Assembly (NCBI GenBank): GCA_022453515.1
Contig: JAJNNY010000003.1
Location: forward strand, 992,001 to 1,056,000
Origin: Astrocystis sublimbata
Lineage: Eukaryota; Ascomycota; Sordariomycetes; Xylariales; Xylariaceae
Length of the DNA stretch: 64,000 nt
Reading direction: 5' to 3'
The notes under the pieces are model-generated. The model was given only the letters and a program-made list of their open reading frames with translations, was not told the DNA's origin and did not search any database. Shown here piece by piece: positions 36,622 through 49,698 of the stretch; positions within the stretch are counted from its first letter, which is position 1; every line of letters starts with the position of its first letter. A program made the position numbers and the translations under genes.

Positions 36622-38094
36622 TCAAACAAGTCCTCCCAGGACTGCTTTGCCAACGCTGGCGATTTCCTGCTTCAACCCTGTTCTGCTTGAATCTTCAAAC
36701 TCCTTGACGACCCCTTGCAGGATGATCTTGCGCACACGTTGATCTGCTTTCGTGAATAGCTCCACGACCATGGGCGTGCAGTCCTTTGGGCTCGCCATCA
36801 GATTTATCAATCGTGTGTAGCAGTCGATGAGCACATCGCATAGCGTCGCAAACGTTTCGAAAAAGTCGGGATCAAAAGGTAGATTCGGCGTAAGTAAATG
36901 TGTGTACTCTTCCCCGGCTATCAAGTCATTTCCCTCTCCCCCGAGGCCAAAGTTGATGACTGTGGCCGGCGCCGAGTTGACAGCGGAGCCGTCCTTATTA
37001 AAGCTGGCGTTGTTGGGATCGGCGTATTCCATACCGGCTGCCCCTGATTGCCGACGCCCCTTGCCCCCTTGTCGTCGAAACATATAGGGTAAGCGCGCGC
37101 GCGATAATGAGCTGGAGCTCACTCCATTCTCGGTATGGATCTGTTGGTACGAGTCGAACTCGGTGAGGAGGGTGTTGAGGGAGCGGAGGAACTCGAGGGT
37201 GGTGGATGAGTTGAGATCGATGACGACGGGTATGGAGAGTCCGAGCAGGAGGTAGTTTGTCGCGCGACGGGCTAGCTTTCGACTGTCGAAGTACGGCATT
37301 CGTGCCAGATCAGGCTTGTCAAATAAGAGTGTGTTGAACCAGTATATACGTCCTTCGTGTCTGAACAAGAGACTCATATTAGCTCAAGCCCAGCAAGGAT
37401 AACACAAGGCTCAGCGCATAACATGCCGCTTGATGCCCCGCATGGTGACAGCCAAAACTTACGCTTTGCGCAGATAATCCAGCGTTGATATTCTCTTATT
37501 CGCAACATCTTGTATGTGGTTGAAAAGTGACGCGTTCTCGGTGGGCAGCATGGGCACACTGGACTGGGGCGATGTGGTGGTCGGGTTGCCCGACATGGTT
37601 TGGTATAGGGCGTTATTGGGTGCAGACATGGTACGGCTTATCATCTTAGAGAAGGAGTCGACGGTTGTTGGTGACACGACAGCATCGGCGTCCTTTGATA
37701 TCTTGGCGGCAGCCGCGAGGGCGTAGTCTGGGAGGGCTGGGGGCGCAGTCGCATCCGTGACAATCTGCTCATCGCCGCCACCTCCCGCGCTGGCAGCGGA
37801 CGAGCTTGCTCGACGCTTCCCCTTGGAGGGCGACGGTAGAGAGGACTTGCGGCCGTACGAGGGCCGTCTGCTGAGATCTTTCGTCTGGTCACCGCCGCTC
37901 GTGACAGGGCGAGTTCGGCTGGTACCGTTGCTGCTGCTGCTGTTGGTATTGCTATTGTTGGTGTTGCTGCCGGTGGCGGCACCGCTTCCACTCTGGGCCG
38001 AGTTTGAATCGGCTTTTGACGAGGTGCCCCAGATGTTGGTCGAGAAGAAAGGAATGGTTCCCTGACTAGGGGTTGTGCTGGCGGAACGCTGCAT
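36622..38094 (-). CDS. Conserved-looking fungal protein of unknown function
   Basis: Two exons, 38094-37463 and 37360-36622 (GTAAGT donor, TTCAG acceptor), give 456 aa. The N-terminal ~165 residues are disordered, with Ser/Asn/Gly/Thr-rich runs (GSNTNNSNTNSSSSNGTS) and basic patches (GKRRASSS). A more ordered domain starts near residue 190: ENASLFNHIQDVANKRISTLDYLRKAHEGRIYWFNTLLF, then MPYFDSRKLARRATNYLLLGLSIPVVIDLNSS and TLEFLRSLNTLLTEFDSYQQIH. After a linker it resumes with NLPFDPDFFETFATLCDVLIDCYTRLINLM and a helical end, VRKIILQGVVKEFEDSSRTGLKQEI. The pattern suggests an all-helical scaffold widely conserved in Pezizomycotina. I cannot name it with confidence. No membrane segment is seen. 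Confidence 0.85.
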
Positions 38095-39770
38095 GGCGTT
38101 ACCACGCAGCCGGTCAGCGCGCGTACGGGGAATTCCTCTACTCTACTCGGTACCCTTTGTCAGGTCAGATGTGAATTCCCACGGTTTAGCGCAATCCTTT
38201 GACAGGCGACAAGACGCTAAAGCGGTCGCGTGCGGGTTACGTGAAGCAGCTAATGTAGGCTCTCTCGGCTGTGGTGTTCCCGCAAGGGAATGGTGATTGG
38301 ACAGTGACGTGACACAATGCGGCACTGACTGAGATGCTCGAACAGGTTGCTGTGTAAAGTGTGATCGTGTTTGGTGGTGAAATGATTATTGTGGATATAA
38401 GACGATGTTACAACGTTTCAGAAACAATGGTGAGAAAAGATCGGTAACAGGTCCGAGACGGGCGGATCAGGCTGCAGTAGAAAGACGGAACGTGCACGTG
38501 GAATGTGTCAACAAGGCCCACAGCCCTGAGCTTGACCGAGGTCTGGATGATGCTGTATAAGCAATGTGTAAAAGCTGTACAAAGTAGTAGGTAACGAATG
38601 TGAAAGTGGCGTTCCAGATGCCCAACCAGAAACTGCTTCTCGACCTTTAGGGACAAGAATGTGTAAACAGAACACTGGGGTTTTAAAGTAAGGAGGGAAA
38701 CAAAGAGAGGCAGTTCAGATAGAAATATCTAGTAATTATTCGAGGGTTGAAACATATCTGTTGAGATAGCCTGATTACCCAGGACAAGCTAGGGAAGAAG
38801 AAAAAGTAGGGTAGACGATCCACAGTCTCAGCACTAATCTCGAGTTGACCCTTGATTGATTCCAGAATGACATGTACTTGTAGGCAGGCGAGCAGGAAGG
38901 TACACCTGGCGAGTGGCACCCTGGTATCTACCTAAAATTTTACGCGGCCCAAGCCCTCGGGACCCCGAAAGAACCGGAGAATATCTGGCACAGTTGACGT
39001 ACTACCATACTTGGTGACGAACCATATGGCGTAGTGCAATCACCGACAGCATGGCACGGTGGTGTATGTGATCCACGCATCAGCCCTGTGCCTGAAGCTG
39101 AAGCTGACGGCTTACTTTACTTAAGCCAAATCAGTACTAGAATGCTAAGTATAAATAGGCTGCAGCTCCTTAGACATATGTAATGTTGGTGTTGGCAAAA
39201 TAAAATCACCGAGAGGTCCGACTAAGTTGCTAGTTGCCGTATGACCATGAAGTTTCAGTAAGAAAATTGGGGAAGAATCGTGAAGGACATTAGGTAATTA
39301 TCATACAACTGTTTCAACTCGCTTAGGTCTTTGTGTAGTCCTCCAGGAATAAGATATCTCCTACTGCCTACTAGGTAAGTAGGTATGTATTTGAAATTAC
39401 CTACGTATTTACCAAATGATCTATCATAACCCATATTCCATATAGAACGAAAGACCTCAGCTGGATTAGGTCCTGTCCGGGGCAAGAATATCTGGGGCCC
39501 GCTTTCGATGCTTAGCTCGGCGCGGGCCAGGCTGCCAGGGTGCTAGGCGAGAGGTAGGGGTAGGGTACCTGCAGCTGAGGGCCTGAAGCCAGGCCCCCAG
39601 GTCCCCGCGCGACACGCGACGCGACCTCTAGACCTGACGACAGCACCCAAGCTGCTGCTGCCAAGTTGCAATTATAGGCGCCCACCAACGTGCACTGATG
39701 AGAGAGAGCCTTGTAGGCTTCCATTGTGCCACCTATCAACCTTACTCCCTCTGTAACAAATGCCGTGATA
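38095..39770. other. Divergent promoter region
   Basis: This lies between the minus-strand conserved gene and the plus-strand gamma-tubulin gene, so both promoters should be here. No additional gene is supported. Confidence 0.5.
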
Positions 39771-41401
39771 ATGCCCAGGTAGGTAGGTCTCCCGCTTGTC
39801 GCTAGCATGATCTGTGGTGCCTAACGTAAGCCTGCCAGAGAAATCATTACCATCCAGGCAGGCCAATGCGGCAATAGCAGTGAGTCCAGTTGCCCGCTCC
39901 ACATACTCTAGACGATATACTGACAGGCCCAGTCGGCAGTCAGTTCTGGCAACAGCTGTGTCAGGAACACGGAATAAACCAGGATGGCAACCTGGAGGAC
40001 TTCGCGACCGAAGGCGGTGACCGCAAAGATGTATTCTACTACCAGAGTGACGATACGAGATACATACCCCGGGCCATCCTCATAGACCTCGAGCCCCGCG
40101 TTATAAACAGCATACAGACCGGCCCCTACAAGAACATATACAATCCAGAGAACTTCTATGTTGGCAAGAGCGGCATCGGCGCTGGCAATAATTGGGGTGA
40201 TGGCTACCAGTCTGGGGAGGCCGTCCACGAGGAGATCATGGAGATGATAGACCGGGAGGCCGACGGTAGTGACTCTCTAGAGGTAACTTGGTCTTCTACA
40301 TCTTTCTCCCAACCTACATAAGCTTTCGCTCGTCCACTAATACTTCCTCCAGGGTTTTATGCTGCTGCACTCCATTGCTGGTGGTACGGGATCTGGCTTA
40401 GGGTCCTTCCTGCTCGAACGAATGAATGACCGGTTTCCCAAGAAGATCATACAAACCTATTCCGTCTTCCCCGATACGAATGTCGACAATGTCGTCGTTC
40501 ATCCTTACAACAGTCTTCTCTCGATGAGGCGACTGACGCAGAATGCCGACTCGGTCGTTGTGCTGGACAATGGCGCATTGTCTCACATCGCCGCCGACAG
40601 ACTCCACGTTCAAGAACCTTCTTTCCAGCAAACCAACCAGCTCGTGTCGACAGTCATGTCAGCAAGCACTACAACCCTTCGCTATCCTGGCTATATGCAT
40701 AACGATCTGGTCGGGATATTGGCTTCGCTCATCCCCACCCCACGTTGCCATTTCCTTATGACAGCGTACACGCCCTTCACAGGAGACCAGGTCGAGCAAG
40801 CCAAGACGGTTCGCAAAACAACAGTCCTGGATGTGATGCGGCGCCTGTTGCAGCCTAAGAATCGCATGGTCTCAACCGTACCAGGAAAAAAGAGCTGTTA
40901 CATCTCTATCCTGAATGTGATACAAGGCGAAGTTGACCCTACAGATGTGCACAAGAGCCTGCTTCGCATCCGGGAACGCAAATTAGCTACATTTATCCCG
41001 TGGGGGCCAGCAAGCATCCAAGTCGCCCTCACAAAGCGTAGCTCGTATGTTCCCATGAGCCATCGCGTGAGCGGTCTCATGCTCGCAAACCACACTAGCA
41101 TAGCTACAGTGAGTACAATAGTCGAGACTACAGACTGGGCTGAATAGCAGTAACTAATGCCGGGTAATAGCTATTTAAGCGGATTGTCCGACAGTATGAC
41201 GGCATGCGGAAACGCAATGCCTTCATGGAAGGTTACAAGAAGACGGCACCCTTCTCGGAAAATCTACATGAGTTTGACGAAGCCCGAGAGGTTGTTACCG
41301 ACTTGATAGCCGAGTACGAGGCAGCAGAAGATGCCAATTACTTGAACCCAGATGAAGGCGGAAAGGCAACCTCTGCCGAGACAGACAAAAGGTTAGGTTA
41401 A
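39771..41401 (+). CDS. tubG: Gamma-tubulin
   Basis: Gamma-tubulin nucleates microtubules at the spindle pole body as part of the gamma-tubulin complex (mipA in Aspergillus). Five exons: 39771-39778, 39839-39879, 39933-40282, 40353-41108 and 41171-41401, about 461 aa. Exon 1 is only 8 nt (ATG CCC AG) and joins to give [22 protein letters not shown]. Gamma rather than beta identity is shown by [39 protein letters not shown] and by [12 protein letters not shown]. The tubulin GTP signature GGTGSGLGS begins at about residue 143. The C-terminus contains [26 protein letters not shown] and ends with an acidic stretch before KRLG. A GTTAGG near the stop could mark one more intron, but the length already fits the family. 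Confidence 0.95.
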
Positions 41402-42221
41402 TGCATTACATGCCTTCGCATAATCCTCTGATCACGGCTTTTGCCCGTCAAAGCCGTATTAGTGGTAAATACCACCTGTTCAACTTCTGTGGACGATGTA
41501 GCGTCTGTCCGTGCAAGGAACGGGTTGTTTTCGGCGTTATGGCGAGACTCTACTCGCTTGGCACCAGGCTGTCATGACTTATGGAAATAGATACCACTTG
41601 ACAAACTACTATGATATCACACATGCATTTTTCACAGCCTCGCAGGCTGACTCGCACTGCTCAATCGAAGATTCTAGGCTGGCGTGGGTAGTGGGGTAGT
41701 TGGAAAAATGCACTTGAATATATTCACAACAGAGGACTCTCGCCGGACATATCTCCGGTGTCGACTTCGATTGCCCGCAGGAGCTACAGATCCAATTGCG
41801 TAACGCGACTCTCTCATCGTCACATATGGGTCTGATTTTCGGTTTGCCCCTCCATGTTCCTAGTCACACGGTGCTCAGCAAAGTCTGGAACCGACGCAGT
41901 CCCACTATTAAGGCCGTTTTTGACGTCACCTTATATGCCCCTCGGAACATGACGTCAAGGCTCGGCTGGAAGACCTTGAGGCTCAAGAGCAATCAAACAA
42001 TTATTAAAAGGTCTTCATGTCCATGACTTAACGAGTTTATATCATTCCATATCACTAAAGAATAACAAGCACCGAATTCTATCAACATCTCCTCGTCAAG
42101 CAACCAGTCACAAGCCATCCTTACAATTCATCACCCGCAAAACAGTAGGTCTTCCTATTGCTTATACGCAAAATCTTCGGATAGTAAAGTGGAAATCAGC
42201 AGACTAACTTGCTCTACAGCA
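41402..42221. other. Intergenic with 5' UTR intron of the next gene
   Basis: No gene is supported in most of it. A likely 5' UTR intron lies at 42145-42219 (GTAGGT donor, GACTAAC branch, CTCTACAG acceptor) immediately before the ATG at 42222. Confidence 0.5.
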
Positions 42222-42488
42222 ATGACTCAATCAAAGGCTGATAAGATCGAGGAGGTTCGCTCCAACCTTCCTCTGCCTGAAGACCCTCCCGTCGCCTCCG
42301 ACTGGCAGTCAGCGGATGCCCGCAACGTCAACGTCGGCGCCGGTGGCGTCTCCAGCGATGTCTCAACTGGCGCTGGCTCTACATCAGGTCTCCGTGGGCC
42401 CGCCTCCAAGGGCGATGCTGACCTGAGCAAGGTTGGCCGCCAGGGCAAGGACAACCTCGATAACCCTCCCAAGGACGCTAGCTACTAA
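42222..42488 (+). CDS. Small conserved hydrophilic protein
   Basis: An 88-aa ORF begins MTQSKADKIEEVRSNLPLPE and ends KDASY. It is hydrophilic, Gly/Ser/Asp-rich, with a central ADARNVNVGAGG segment and a GLRGPASKGD motif. I recall this as a small abundant protein type found across filamentous ascomycetes, often annotated only as conserved hypothetical. No transmembrane segment or signal peptide is seen. The start is supported by the 5' UTR intron ending two bases before the ATG. An upstream in-frame extension lacks an ATG start and runs through the intron, so it is rejected. Confidence 0.8.
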   Translation: MTQSKADKIEEVRSNLPLPEDPPVASDWQSADARNVNVGAGGVSSDVSTGAGSTSGLRGPASKGDADLSKVGRQGKDNLDNPPKDASY

Positions 42489-45072
42489 GCTATGCTGTTG
42501 TGTACGAGTACTCTCACACCATCCATCTATGGTCTATGGACTATGACCTCATTGGCACAAGCGACATTTGGCAGATCGGCGTATCTGAGGCGCATTCGAT
42601 GGGATTTGTACATATATTACGATACATGAGCGTATGAAACCTTGGGGCAGACATCTCGCTGATTTGTGTCAGCGGCATGCTGCGGCTTGCGCGCTCTCGA
42701 GATAATTCACAATGAACAAAAAAAAATGATCAACATACAATTAATATTCCAATCTTATGTGATTAACGTTGTATTTCTGTCTGTTGCGTTGTCCGGATAA
42801 GCTACAGCCCAGTCGCCTAATGTTCCGACATTGTCCCCTCCACTTCGCGTAGCCAACGTGATATGGGTCTAGTGCGATCCAACCTTTACGTCTGCCATGT
42901 ACCAATTGGCATGCTGAATTCGGTTCTAAATCAATCGCTTGTATGAAATAGTGTTCGTTGTTCATCCTGCGTAAGGAGGCCTAGCAATCAGTCGTAAGGA
43001 AGTTAAGTAGCGTCAACCCGTCTATAAAGATTGCTACTTATAATACGAATGGCAGTCGGCACTGCTTCATTTTCCTAGTCCCGGAGCTTGTGCCAACGAA
43101 TATCAGGAATGTGTTCGCACAAGTTTCTTTCTTTGTTATAAACATGCCTGTCCTCTTATCATTGCTTCCGAAAAGATGAGTAATGAAGGAACAACCCATT
43201 ATCAGCATTGAAGTCTTCTGAATCATTGAGAAAGAGCATTGCAGTGTACCTACACATGGCTATGTAAAACTACAAAATAATTGAAAACCTTTATTAAGCC
43301 TCTAATTAATACCTCTCTATGTTGAACCATATGGATCTCTTTTATATAGTGTATATCTACTCATGTTAGATTAGTGATCATGAAGTCCCATCTGAGAAAC
43401 CACATGGAACTGACTATAGGATGACACATAACCATCTTTCGGTGTATAAATATTCAAAATGATGTTGATATTACCTGACAAGGACTAATGTCAAACTACC
43501 CAGGTAACAGGATAATAACAGCTGGTTCTTATCTTGAAGCAGCATTCTTTCTCAAGAAGGTATTAGGTATAATTAGCGGTAGAGATTTATCTAAGTGAAG
43601 CTAATGCATCGATGTATCATTCCATCCAAAGAAACCGTGGATGTTTGCCTGCAAGTCATGCATATTGTCCTGCAACACTGTTTGCGTAGGTGGACATGCA
43701 TAAGTGAACACTGAACAGCAACACACAATATTCTGGCATGATTGCTATTGCTGAGAGAAGTTCATCGAATCCAAACAATCCTTATCCATATAACAATGGT
43801 AGCTAGTTCTGCACGATATAGTCTGGTTGGTGCCTTTGGCTGCGGTTCATGAAATTCTTTGGCCTCAAGGGATATTTTGTTCATACTGCCACTTCACCAA
43901 AAGTCACTAATATCTGTATGTACTGTGATATGATAGGACCTGGTGTCTCTCTGATCAATATCCATAATGACCTGTCATATCTCTACCAGACAACTGTGTA
44001 GCAAGATATGTGAATTCAAGAGAAATCTCATCACTTCTAGGCAGGCAGTGCTAGTGCTATAAGGAGCGATTGTGTGTTATACAACTACTACACATACAGG
44101 TAATTACAAAGAACCACTTTCAAGTTGGGGGAGTAGGTACATGCAGGGTTTTATGCCCGTGCTAAGGTTCCGGGCCCGTATATAAACCATTACAGGAGTA
44201 ACATGCTCTGGCATATGGCTGCAGTTGCCGCCTTGGGAGGTAGGTAGGTAATTACGGGCCTCATGTTGCTATGAGGATAATCTCCCTCCTACGGGGGTAT
44301 TGCCCGCAAGGCGGCCTACGGGGAAGCAGGTGCTGTTTCTGCATGCCTGCCTTGGACCTGCTGCCCCTTCCCGTACAAACAGCCTGACCCTCACTCCCCC
44401 TCCCTCCTTCCCCGTTTTGTCCGTACCTACCTCGGACTGTCTTACCTCCTCCTACTTACCTGCCCAGAGCTACCTGCCCGGCACTCAAGCTTGCTTCCAG
44501 GGCCTTACCTCCTTCTCAATTTCCTCTCAGCTTCAACCTACCTACCTAAGGTACCTTTCCATCTACCTACCTTGGGAATTGGGAGATTGCAAGAGCCTCA
44601 GGATCCGCACACTTGCAAATTCTGCAGTCTCTATCCTGCATCCTGCATCCTGCATCCAGCTTCCTCAGGCTGTCTTCTGTTCCACACCACGCACACTTCC
44701 GTTTCCTCTTTTCAGGTACAGCCTGGTCAGATTCCCAGTTTCTGTTTCCTCTTTTCAGGCACAGCCTGGTCAGATTCCCGCTTTGTTCTTTCCTTCCCGT
44801 CACGATAAGCAACCACGGAGACAACAACCCGACTCTTCCAAGTGGAAGTGTCCGTGTGAGGTCTGTGTTCAATACCCTCCACTGTTGCGCCCTTCATTGT
44901 CCTTGCACTATTGGGTATGCTCAGCCCCTTTGCTCTATATCCGCATTGAATATTTTGATATCTTCAGGTCACTCTACAATGCTGTTTCACTGGTCAAGTG
45001 TCGCCACCTCTGCTAATTACTTCCCAGAAAGCCCCAACGCACACCTACGTACGTACTGCGTATATAACAGGC
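42489..45072. other. Gene-free region ending in a pyrimidine-rich promoter
   Basis: 42.5-44.2 kb is AT-rich with no supported ORF. 44.3-45.05 kb is strongly CT-rich, with CTACCTACCTAAGG motifs and short tandem duplications, and probably is the promoter of the gene starting at 45073. The ORF there (44300-45016) has simple-sequence composition and no domain. Confidence 0.5.
44701..44780 (+). repeat. Two-copy tandem repeat, 43-bp period
   Basis: 44701-44737 and 44744-44780 differ at two positions (TACAGCC versus CACAGCC, and the last base) over 37 bases. A TCCTGCA run lies just upstream at about 44634-44659. Confidence 0.85.
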
Positions 45073-47495
45073 ATGGCTAAGAAAAGGTCCCTCACGCCTT
45101 CCGAGGCTGGTGTTCGGGACGCTATGATGGTAAGCTCTATCCTTCATTTAATGTTGATTACAATCCACTCGTCGACTGTTTATTATAGTCCTCGTCGGTT
45201 TTGGATTGTGTATTAACTCCCCCTCAGAGCGACTTAGGAAATCATAGGAACGAGGATTTCATTACGGATGAAAAGCCGAAGAACCGTCCAAGACCGCAGC
45301 GGGAGGACTGGCAGTGGCAGCAGGCGGCCTCTATACTCAAGACCGCGAGAACTAAGGCGTCGACTCGGCCGAACAGTTCCACTCAGGCGTTGACTCGGCC
45401 GAGCAGTTCCACTCAGGCGTGGAAGGGTATGAAAATCTGTAATGTTTTGCGAAAGATGAAACACTGACGTGTAGATCTAGCTGCTGCGGCAAGCGGGTTC
45501 GATGATGACGATGCTGCCGCTGTCAAGGGGTTAGATCAGCTGGACAACGGTAATTCTCATCGTTTGTCTTCTTCCGGGCAAACACGATCAGACTCCCATC
45601 GGTCTACGAATTCAGGTCCCAAGCCCACGGGACACACGTATAATCCAGGGTACGAATTATCAAAACGAGAAGACATGCGAAACGAGAACTAAATTTTACA
45701 CAGTCAACCGACCTACCCAAGAGGGCCAAAGAAACCACGCCTCACGGTAGACCGCTCAACAAACGGTACGAGTCGCCATTCTAGCACTTCGAACAAGAGC
45801 CCTCACGTATCTCCACTGGGTGGGATTATTCCCGATGGCGGTGAAGTGAAAAGATGGGACTCGGCAAGGGTTTCGAAGAAAGCTCGAATTGAGAATCCGA
45901 TGCTGGGCCGTCCTACTAGCCAGCCTCCCATGCCTCAAGACAGGTCCACACTGACTACTGACGGCGGTCATGGACGCAACGGACATATACCCAACCCTCT
46001 CAACATGAATGGAACTCGCCGAGATGACCCAACTCAACGAACGTTAGAATCAGTTGGTCGAGGTCCCGTTCCATCAGCCCAACACGAACAGACTCAGGTG
46101 ACTGCTACACACTCGACAACCCATGGCTCCATGTCGGCGACGGACAGTAAGCCTCAACTCCAGAAAGCTGGAGAATCGCCCACCGACAATTTTTCGTGGG
46201 TACCGCCGCATCTCCGTAAAATGGAGGGAGATCCGTCACCAAGCTCACAAATCCCCATTCGGACGCAACCTACTCCACTGTCGACGTCCAGCGAAACACT
46301 CTACAACGAGACGACACTCGGGTGGCCAGTTCAAGATGAAGTCGCACTCGAGACAAAGAGAGTCGTCGAAAAAGCTGATCTATCCGGACAAACTTCCAGA
46401 GATATCAGTTTCGACTTGGGGCAGTTTCGCCAACAGAAGGTAGATCTTGGCCAATACAGCGGCGTACCTTCAGAACAGAAGGCTAGTGAGGTCGAGTCTG
46501 ACTTAATCCAGTTTCCACAGCCAGAATCCGACCAACCAAGTCTGAGGGAAGCTGAGTCAAGAAAACCGGCGACTGAACCTAACCGATTTATTGATGAACC
46601 TCAACTAGACACCTCCCCCATTACCTGTGCCACAGCGGAATTACCATCAGTCCCAACTAAATTGGGGGCTGATGGTCTTGCCCGGATGGGATCCGGTTGG
46701 AGTGACAGTAATGAGGTAAGTAGCATCGATCTGATGAGCTTCAGCCCAGACAGGAAGCCTAAACATCCTGGAAAGGACGATTATCAGTTCAGACGCGACA
46801 ATGATCACCCCAACGATGCATCCCAAGCAGACGCCGTCAATCATGAGGGCCTGATGCGGATGTCCAAAGTGTTGCAACACTCGTTTGGAAGTCAGTATCC
46901 CCTTGATCGCGATGCTACTTACATGGCATGTTTCCTGCATCTCGTGGAAAAGGAGGAGTTCATGGCGCAGTCGCTCGATGACCAGCCAACGAGCATCGAA
47001 GCCCTATACAAGAAAGTGTGTGGCAAGGAGGAGTTCATGACGCAGTCGCTCGATGACCAGAAAACGAGCATCGAAGCCCTGCATAAGAAAGTATATGGCA
47101 AGGATGCACGAACCGTTCTTAAGCCGGAAGTCCTTTATAGGCTGCGGCCCAAGGACACAGAGTGCCCCAAGGCAGTCATGGAGCACAATGCTATGGTTAG
47201 TCTAGGGAATGGCAAGCGATCAGGAAGTCCACCGGCGCCACAACCATCAGACAAAGCTCCGAGTGGGCTTATGCGTTCCCGTTGGGCTTCGGACAAGCCA
47301 AGCAACACGGAGCTGCAGTCCAAGTCACGTGGTGAGCATATCCCAGCTCATTATTCTTCAGCTTCTTTTGACCCAGAAAACCCAGATACCACATGTGAGC
47401 ATAGCGTTGACGGAGTCGTTAGTAGCCACCGACGGTCGACGACTAATGACACCATCACGGATCTAGCGCAGCTAATGGGGTTCCTGACCATGTGA
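45073..47495 (+). CDS. Disordered hypothetical protein with internal tandem repeats
   Basis: Four exons, 45073-45129, 45228-45426, 45475-45649 and 45704-47495, give about 740 aa with consistent phases. Most of the protein is Ser/Pro/Gln/Asp-rich and likely unstructured. Internal duplications are clear: a 30-bp repeat at 45362-45421 (STRPNSSTQA / LTRPSSSTQA) and a 75-bp repeat at 46950-47099 encoding EEFMAQSLDDQPTSIEAL and EEFMTQSLDDQKTSIEAL. A FSWVPPHLRKMEGDPS stretch lies in the middle. A cryptic GTAAGT at 46716 followed by a CAG could remove 38 nt, but such an intron would be unusually short. No family recognised. Confidence 0.7.
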
Positions 47496-48662
47496 GGCGC
47501 AAGTGCACAGTTGCATGTCGCCGTGCCACGGTGGGCACCCAGTAATTGCTTTCGCACAACAACCAGGATGTCGCGGAAACTTTACTACGAGAGACGATGT
47601 AGGATAGTATGGGTATATGTTTCAGCTCGCGAGCTCGCAAAGCGATAGCTGCTGCGTCATGTAGAGTATATTGAAGTGGTCAGATCTTGATACTTGGCAT
47701 GTGGGGTGTGTTTTTGGAAACCCTTGCTGCCTCAAAGGATCAAAGAAGTAACCTCATTCGATGTAGAAACGAGAAATATGTTTAATATTGTACCAAAACC
47801 ATAGTCAGGAGTATCTGCTCCCTCTATTAAGAAAATCCATGATGTGATTGCTTGATTGGTGTATGTAGTAAAGTCGACGTGGCTTGTTTCACACGTTGCT
47901 TGGTTGAAATCCTGCTTCAACAGAAGTAAGTCAAAGGCACAGACATGAATATGGACATAGCACTTGCCTACCTGTATGAATAACCTCAAAGGCAATGTTA
48001 TGTGAGCCTTGGTGCACTTTGATGTTGTTGTTGTTGTCAGTAGGAGTAGCTGCAACTTCGAAGCTCGTATAGGTATCAATTTCCCCAACTGCAGGTACGG
48101 TTGCAAGGTACATGTATTCCCGGGCTTAAAGAGCGGTAGCGGTACGTAGCGGGACCGCCCCACTCACATGCACCCACGGGCCACACCAACTCCAACGCAG
48201 AACCCAATCCAGGCCTCTGATTTGGAGGTCACCTGCTACAACAACCCCCCGCTGTTAGTGTGCTATTAGTGTGCTGTTAGCGAGCCTGTCGAGCCTGTCG
48301 TTCTTGTTCTTGATCGTCTTTCTCCATAGAACTCGACTGCAACATTGCAACATTGCAACCTCCAACCCTTCGAAACCGAACCCCAGGCTTACCCGGCCGG
48401 CCGATCCTTAGGCCAAGTGCTACCTAGCAATCCGCCATCTATGATCCATTCTTGAGGCCCCCCAATCCGCACAACTCGGCCTAATTTGCATCACGCTCAT
48501 TTCTCCCTCGTTTCCACTCCTCAACCTCCCTGCCTGCGCCCAACCTTCCAGCCAAGGCTCCAAACACCCGCCCAGCCAAACGACGGACCCTTCGCTTTCC
48601 TTGGTGTACATACGCATATCGCCGCTGGGGATCGATACAATATTCGACAGAACGCCGGCATC
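47496..48662. other. Intergenic, promoter of cut8/sts1
   Basis: No ORF is supported. CT-rich leader-like sequence lies at about 48280-48660. Confidence 0.45.
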
Positions 48663-49698
48663 ATGCTGAACGTCCTATCATCCCCGAAGCCGTCTTATTT
48701 TCCCTTGCCCCACGAGCCCAGCCGTCGATCACCCACTCGCTCCAGTACGTCACACTGGCTTGCCATCAGGCCTCCGACGACGCTGCCGCTGCCGCTGCCG
48801 CTGCCGTCGTGTCTCTCCCCTAGCATAGAGTTTGTGAAGCTGACCATTTCTGTCCTCAGTGCCGCCCTTCCACCATGCCTCGTCCAGTAATCGAAAGCGG
48901 AAGGCCGACGATGAAGATGAGATGTCCGTATCGCCGTCAAGCTCTCCTGCGGTGCAGTCCCGTCAACTGGTCCGACCGTCGAAAAGGGTCCGAGCCAGCG
49001 AGCCCACCGGCCGGCCTCTGACTCTTCCCCGTCTCCTCGAAACCCTCGACGCTACACAGCTTCGGACAGTCCTCCAGACCATCTGCGAACGGCAGCCCGA
49101 GATAGGTGAAGAGGTAGTCAAGGGTGCGCCGAGGCCCTCGGTCGAGTGTGTGTTGCAGGTACTGGCCGAATACGAGAGTAGGGTACGGGCTGCCTTTCCT
49201 TACGGCGGCTCTAATTCGGATTACACCTACTTCCGAGTCAAGCAGCCCCTCCTCGCACTCCTCGAAGCTATTGCCGATTTCCTGCCACAGTATCTGCCGC
49301 CAACCGAGTCGCAGGCCGCTATATCTCTACAATTCTTAGATGGGGCAACCAAGATAGTCCATCATCTTCCGGATTGGGACAGCCATAGCTACCGCCACCA
49401 CAAGGAGAACGCGTACGAGGACATGTCGAAGGCTTGGGCCCTCGTCATCACCGAGGCTTCGAAGAAGGGAGCCGGTTTTGCATTACACTCGGACGGATGG
49501 GACCGGGCCCTGGCGAAGCACAACCAACAGTCTGGCGGCCGGCTGCACTCGGCCATGGCGGCCATGGCTGACAACGTGGGTTGGGTTGGTGGAAGCCCCA
49601 ACTCAACGTCATCCGGGGCACCATCAAGCTCAGCCTCTCTACTTGATCACATCATGGCTGGAAACTACAGCTCTTCGGTACCTGTTCGATCTTGGTAG
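48663..49698 (+). CDS. cut8: Nuclear proteasome tethering factor Cut8/Sts1
   Basis: Two exons, 48663-48744 and 48860-49698 (GTACGT donor, CCTCAG acceptor, phase 1), give 306 aa. Cut8 (fission yeast) / Sts1 (budding yeast) tethers the 26S proteasome at the nucleus. The N-terminus MLNVLSSPKPSYFPLPHE...RRSPTRS is followed by the Lys-rich NLS-like segment SNRKRKADDEDEMSVSPSSSP. The family core then runs LPRLLETLDATQLRTVLQTICERQPEIGEEVVKGAPRPS, followed by the helical YFRVKQPLLALLEAIADFLPQYLPPTE and FLDGATKIVHHLPDWDS. The C-terminus AYEDMSKAWALVITEASKKGAGFALHSDGWDRALAKHNQQS is also typical. Confidence 0.93.

Noticed and set aside
44300..45016. 238-codon open frame upstream of the gene at 45073
   Set aside because: The translation is Ser/Pro/Leu/Tyr simple-sequence from a CT-rich promoter-like region with tandem repeats. 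Several frames are open there at once, and no domain or splice pattern supports it.
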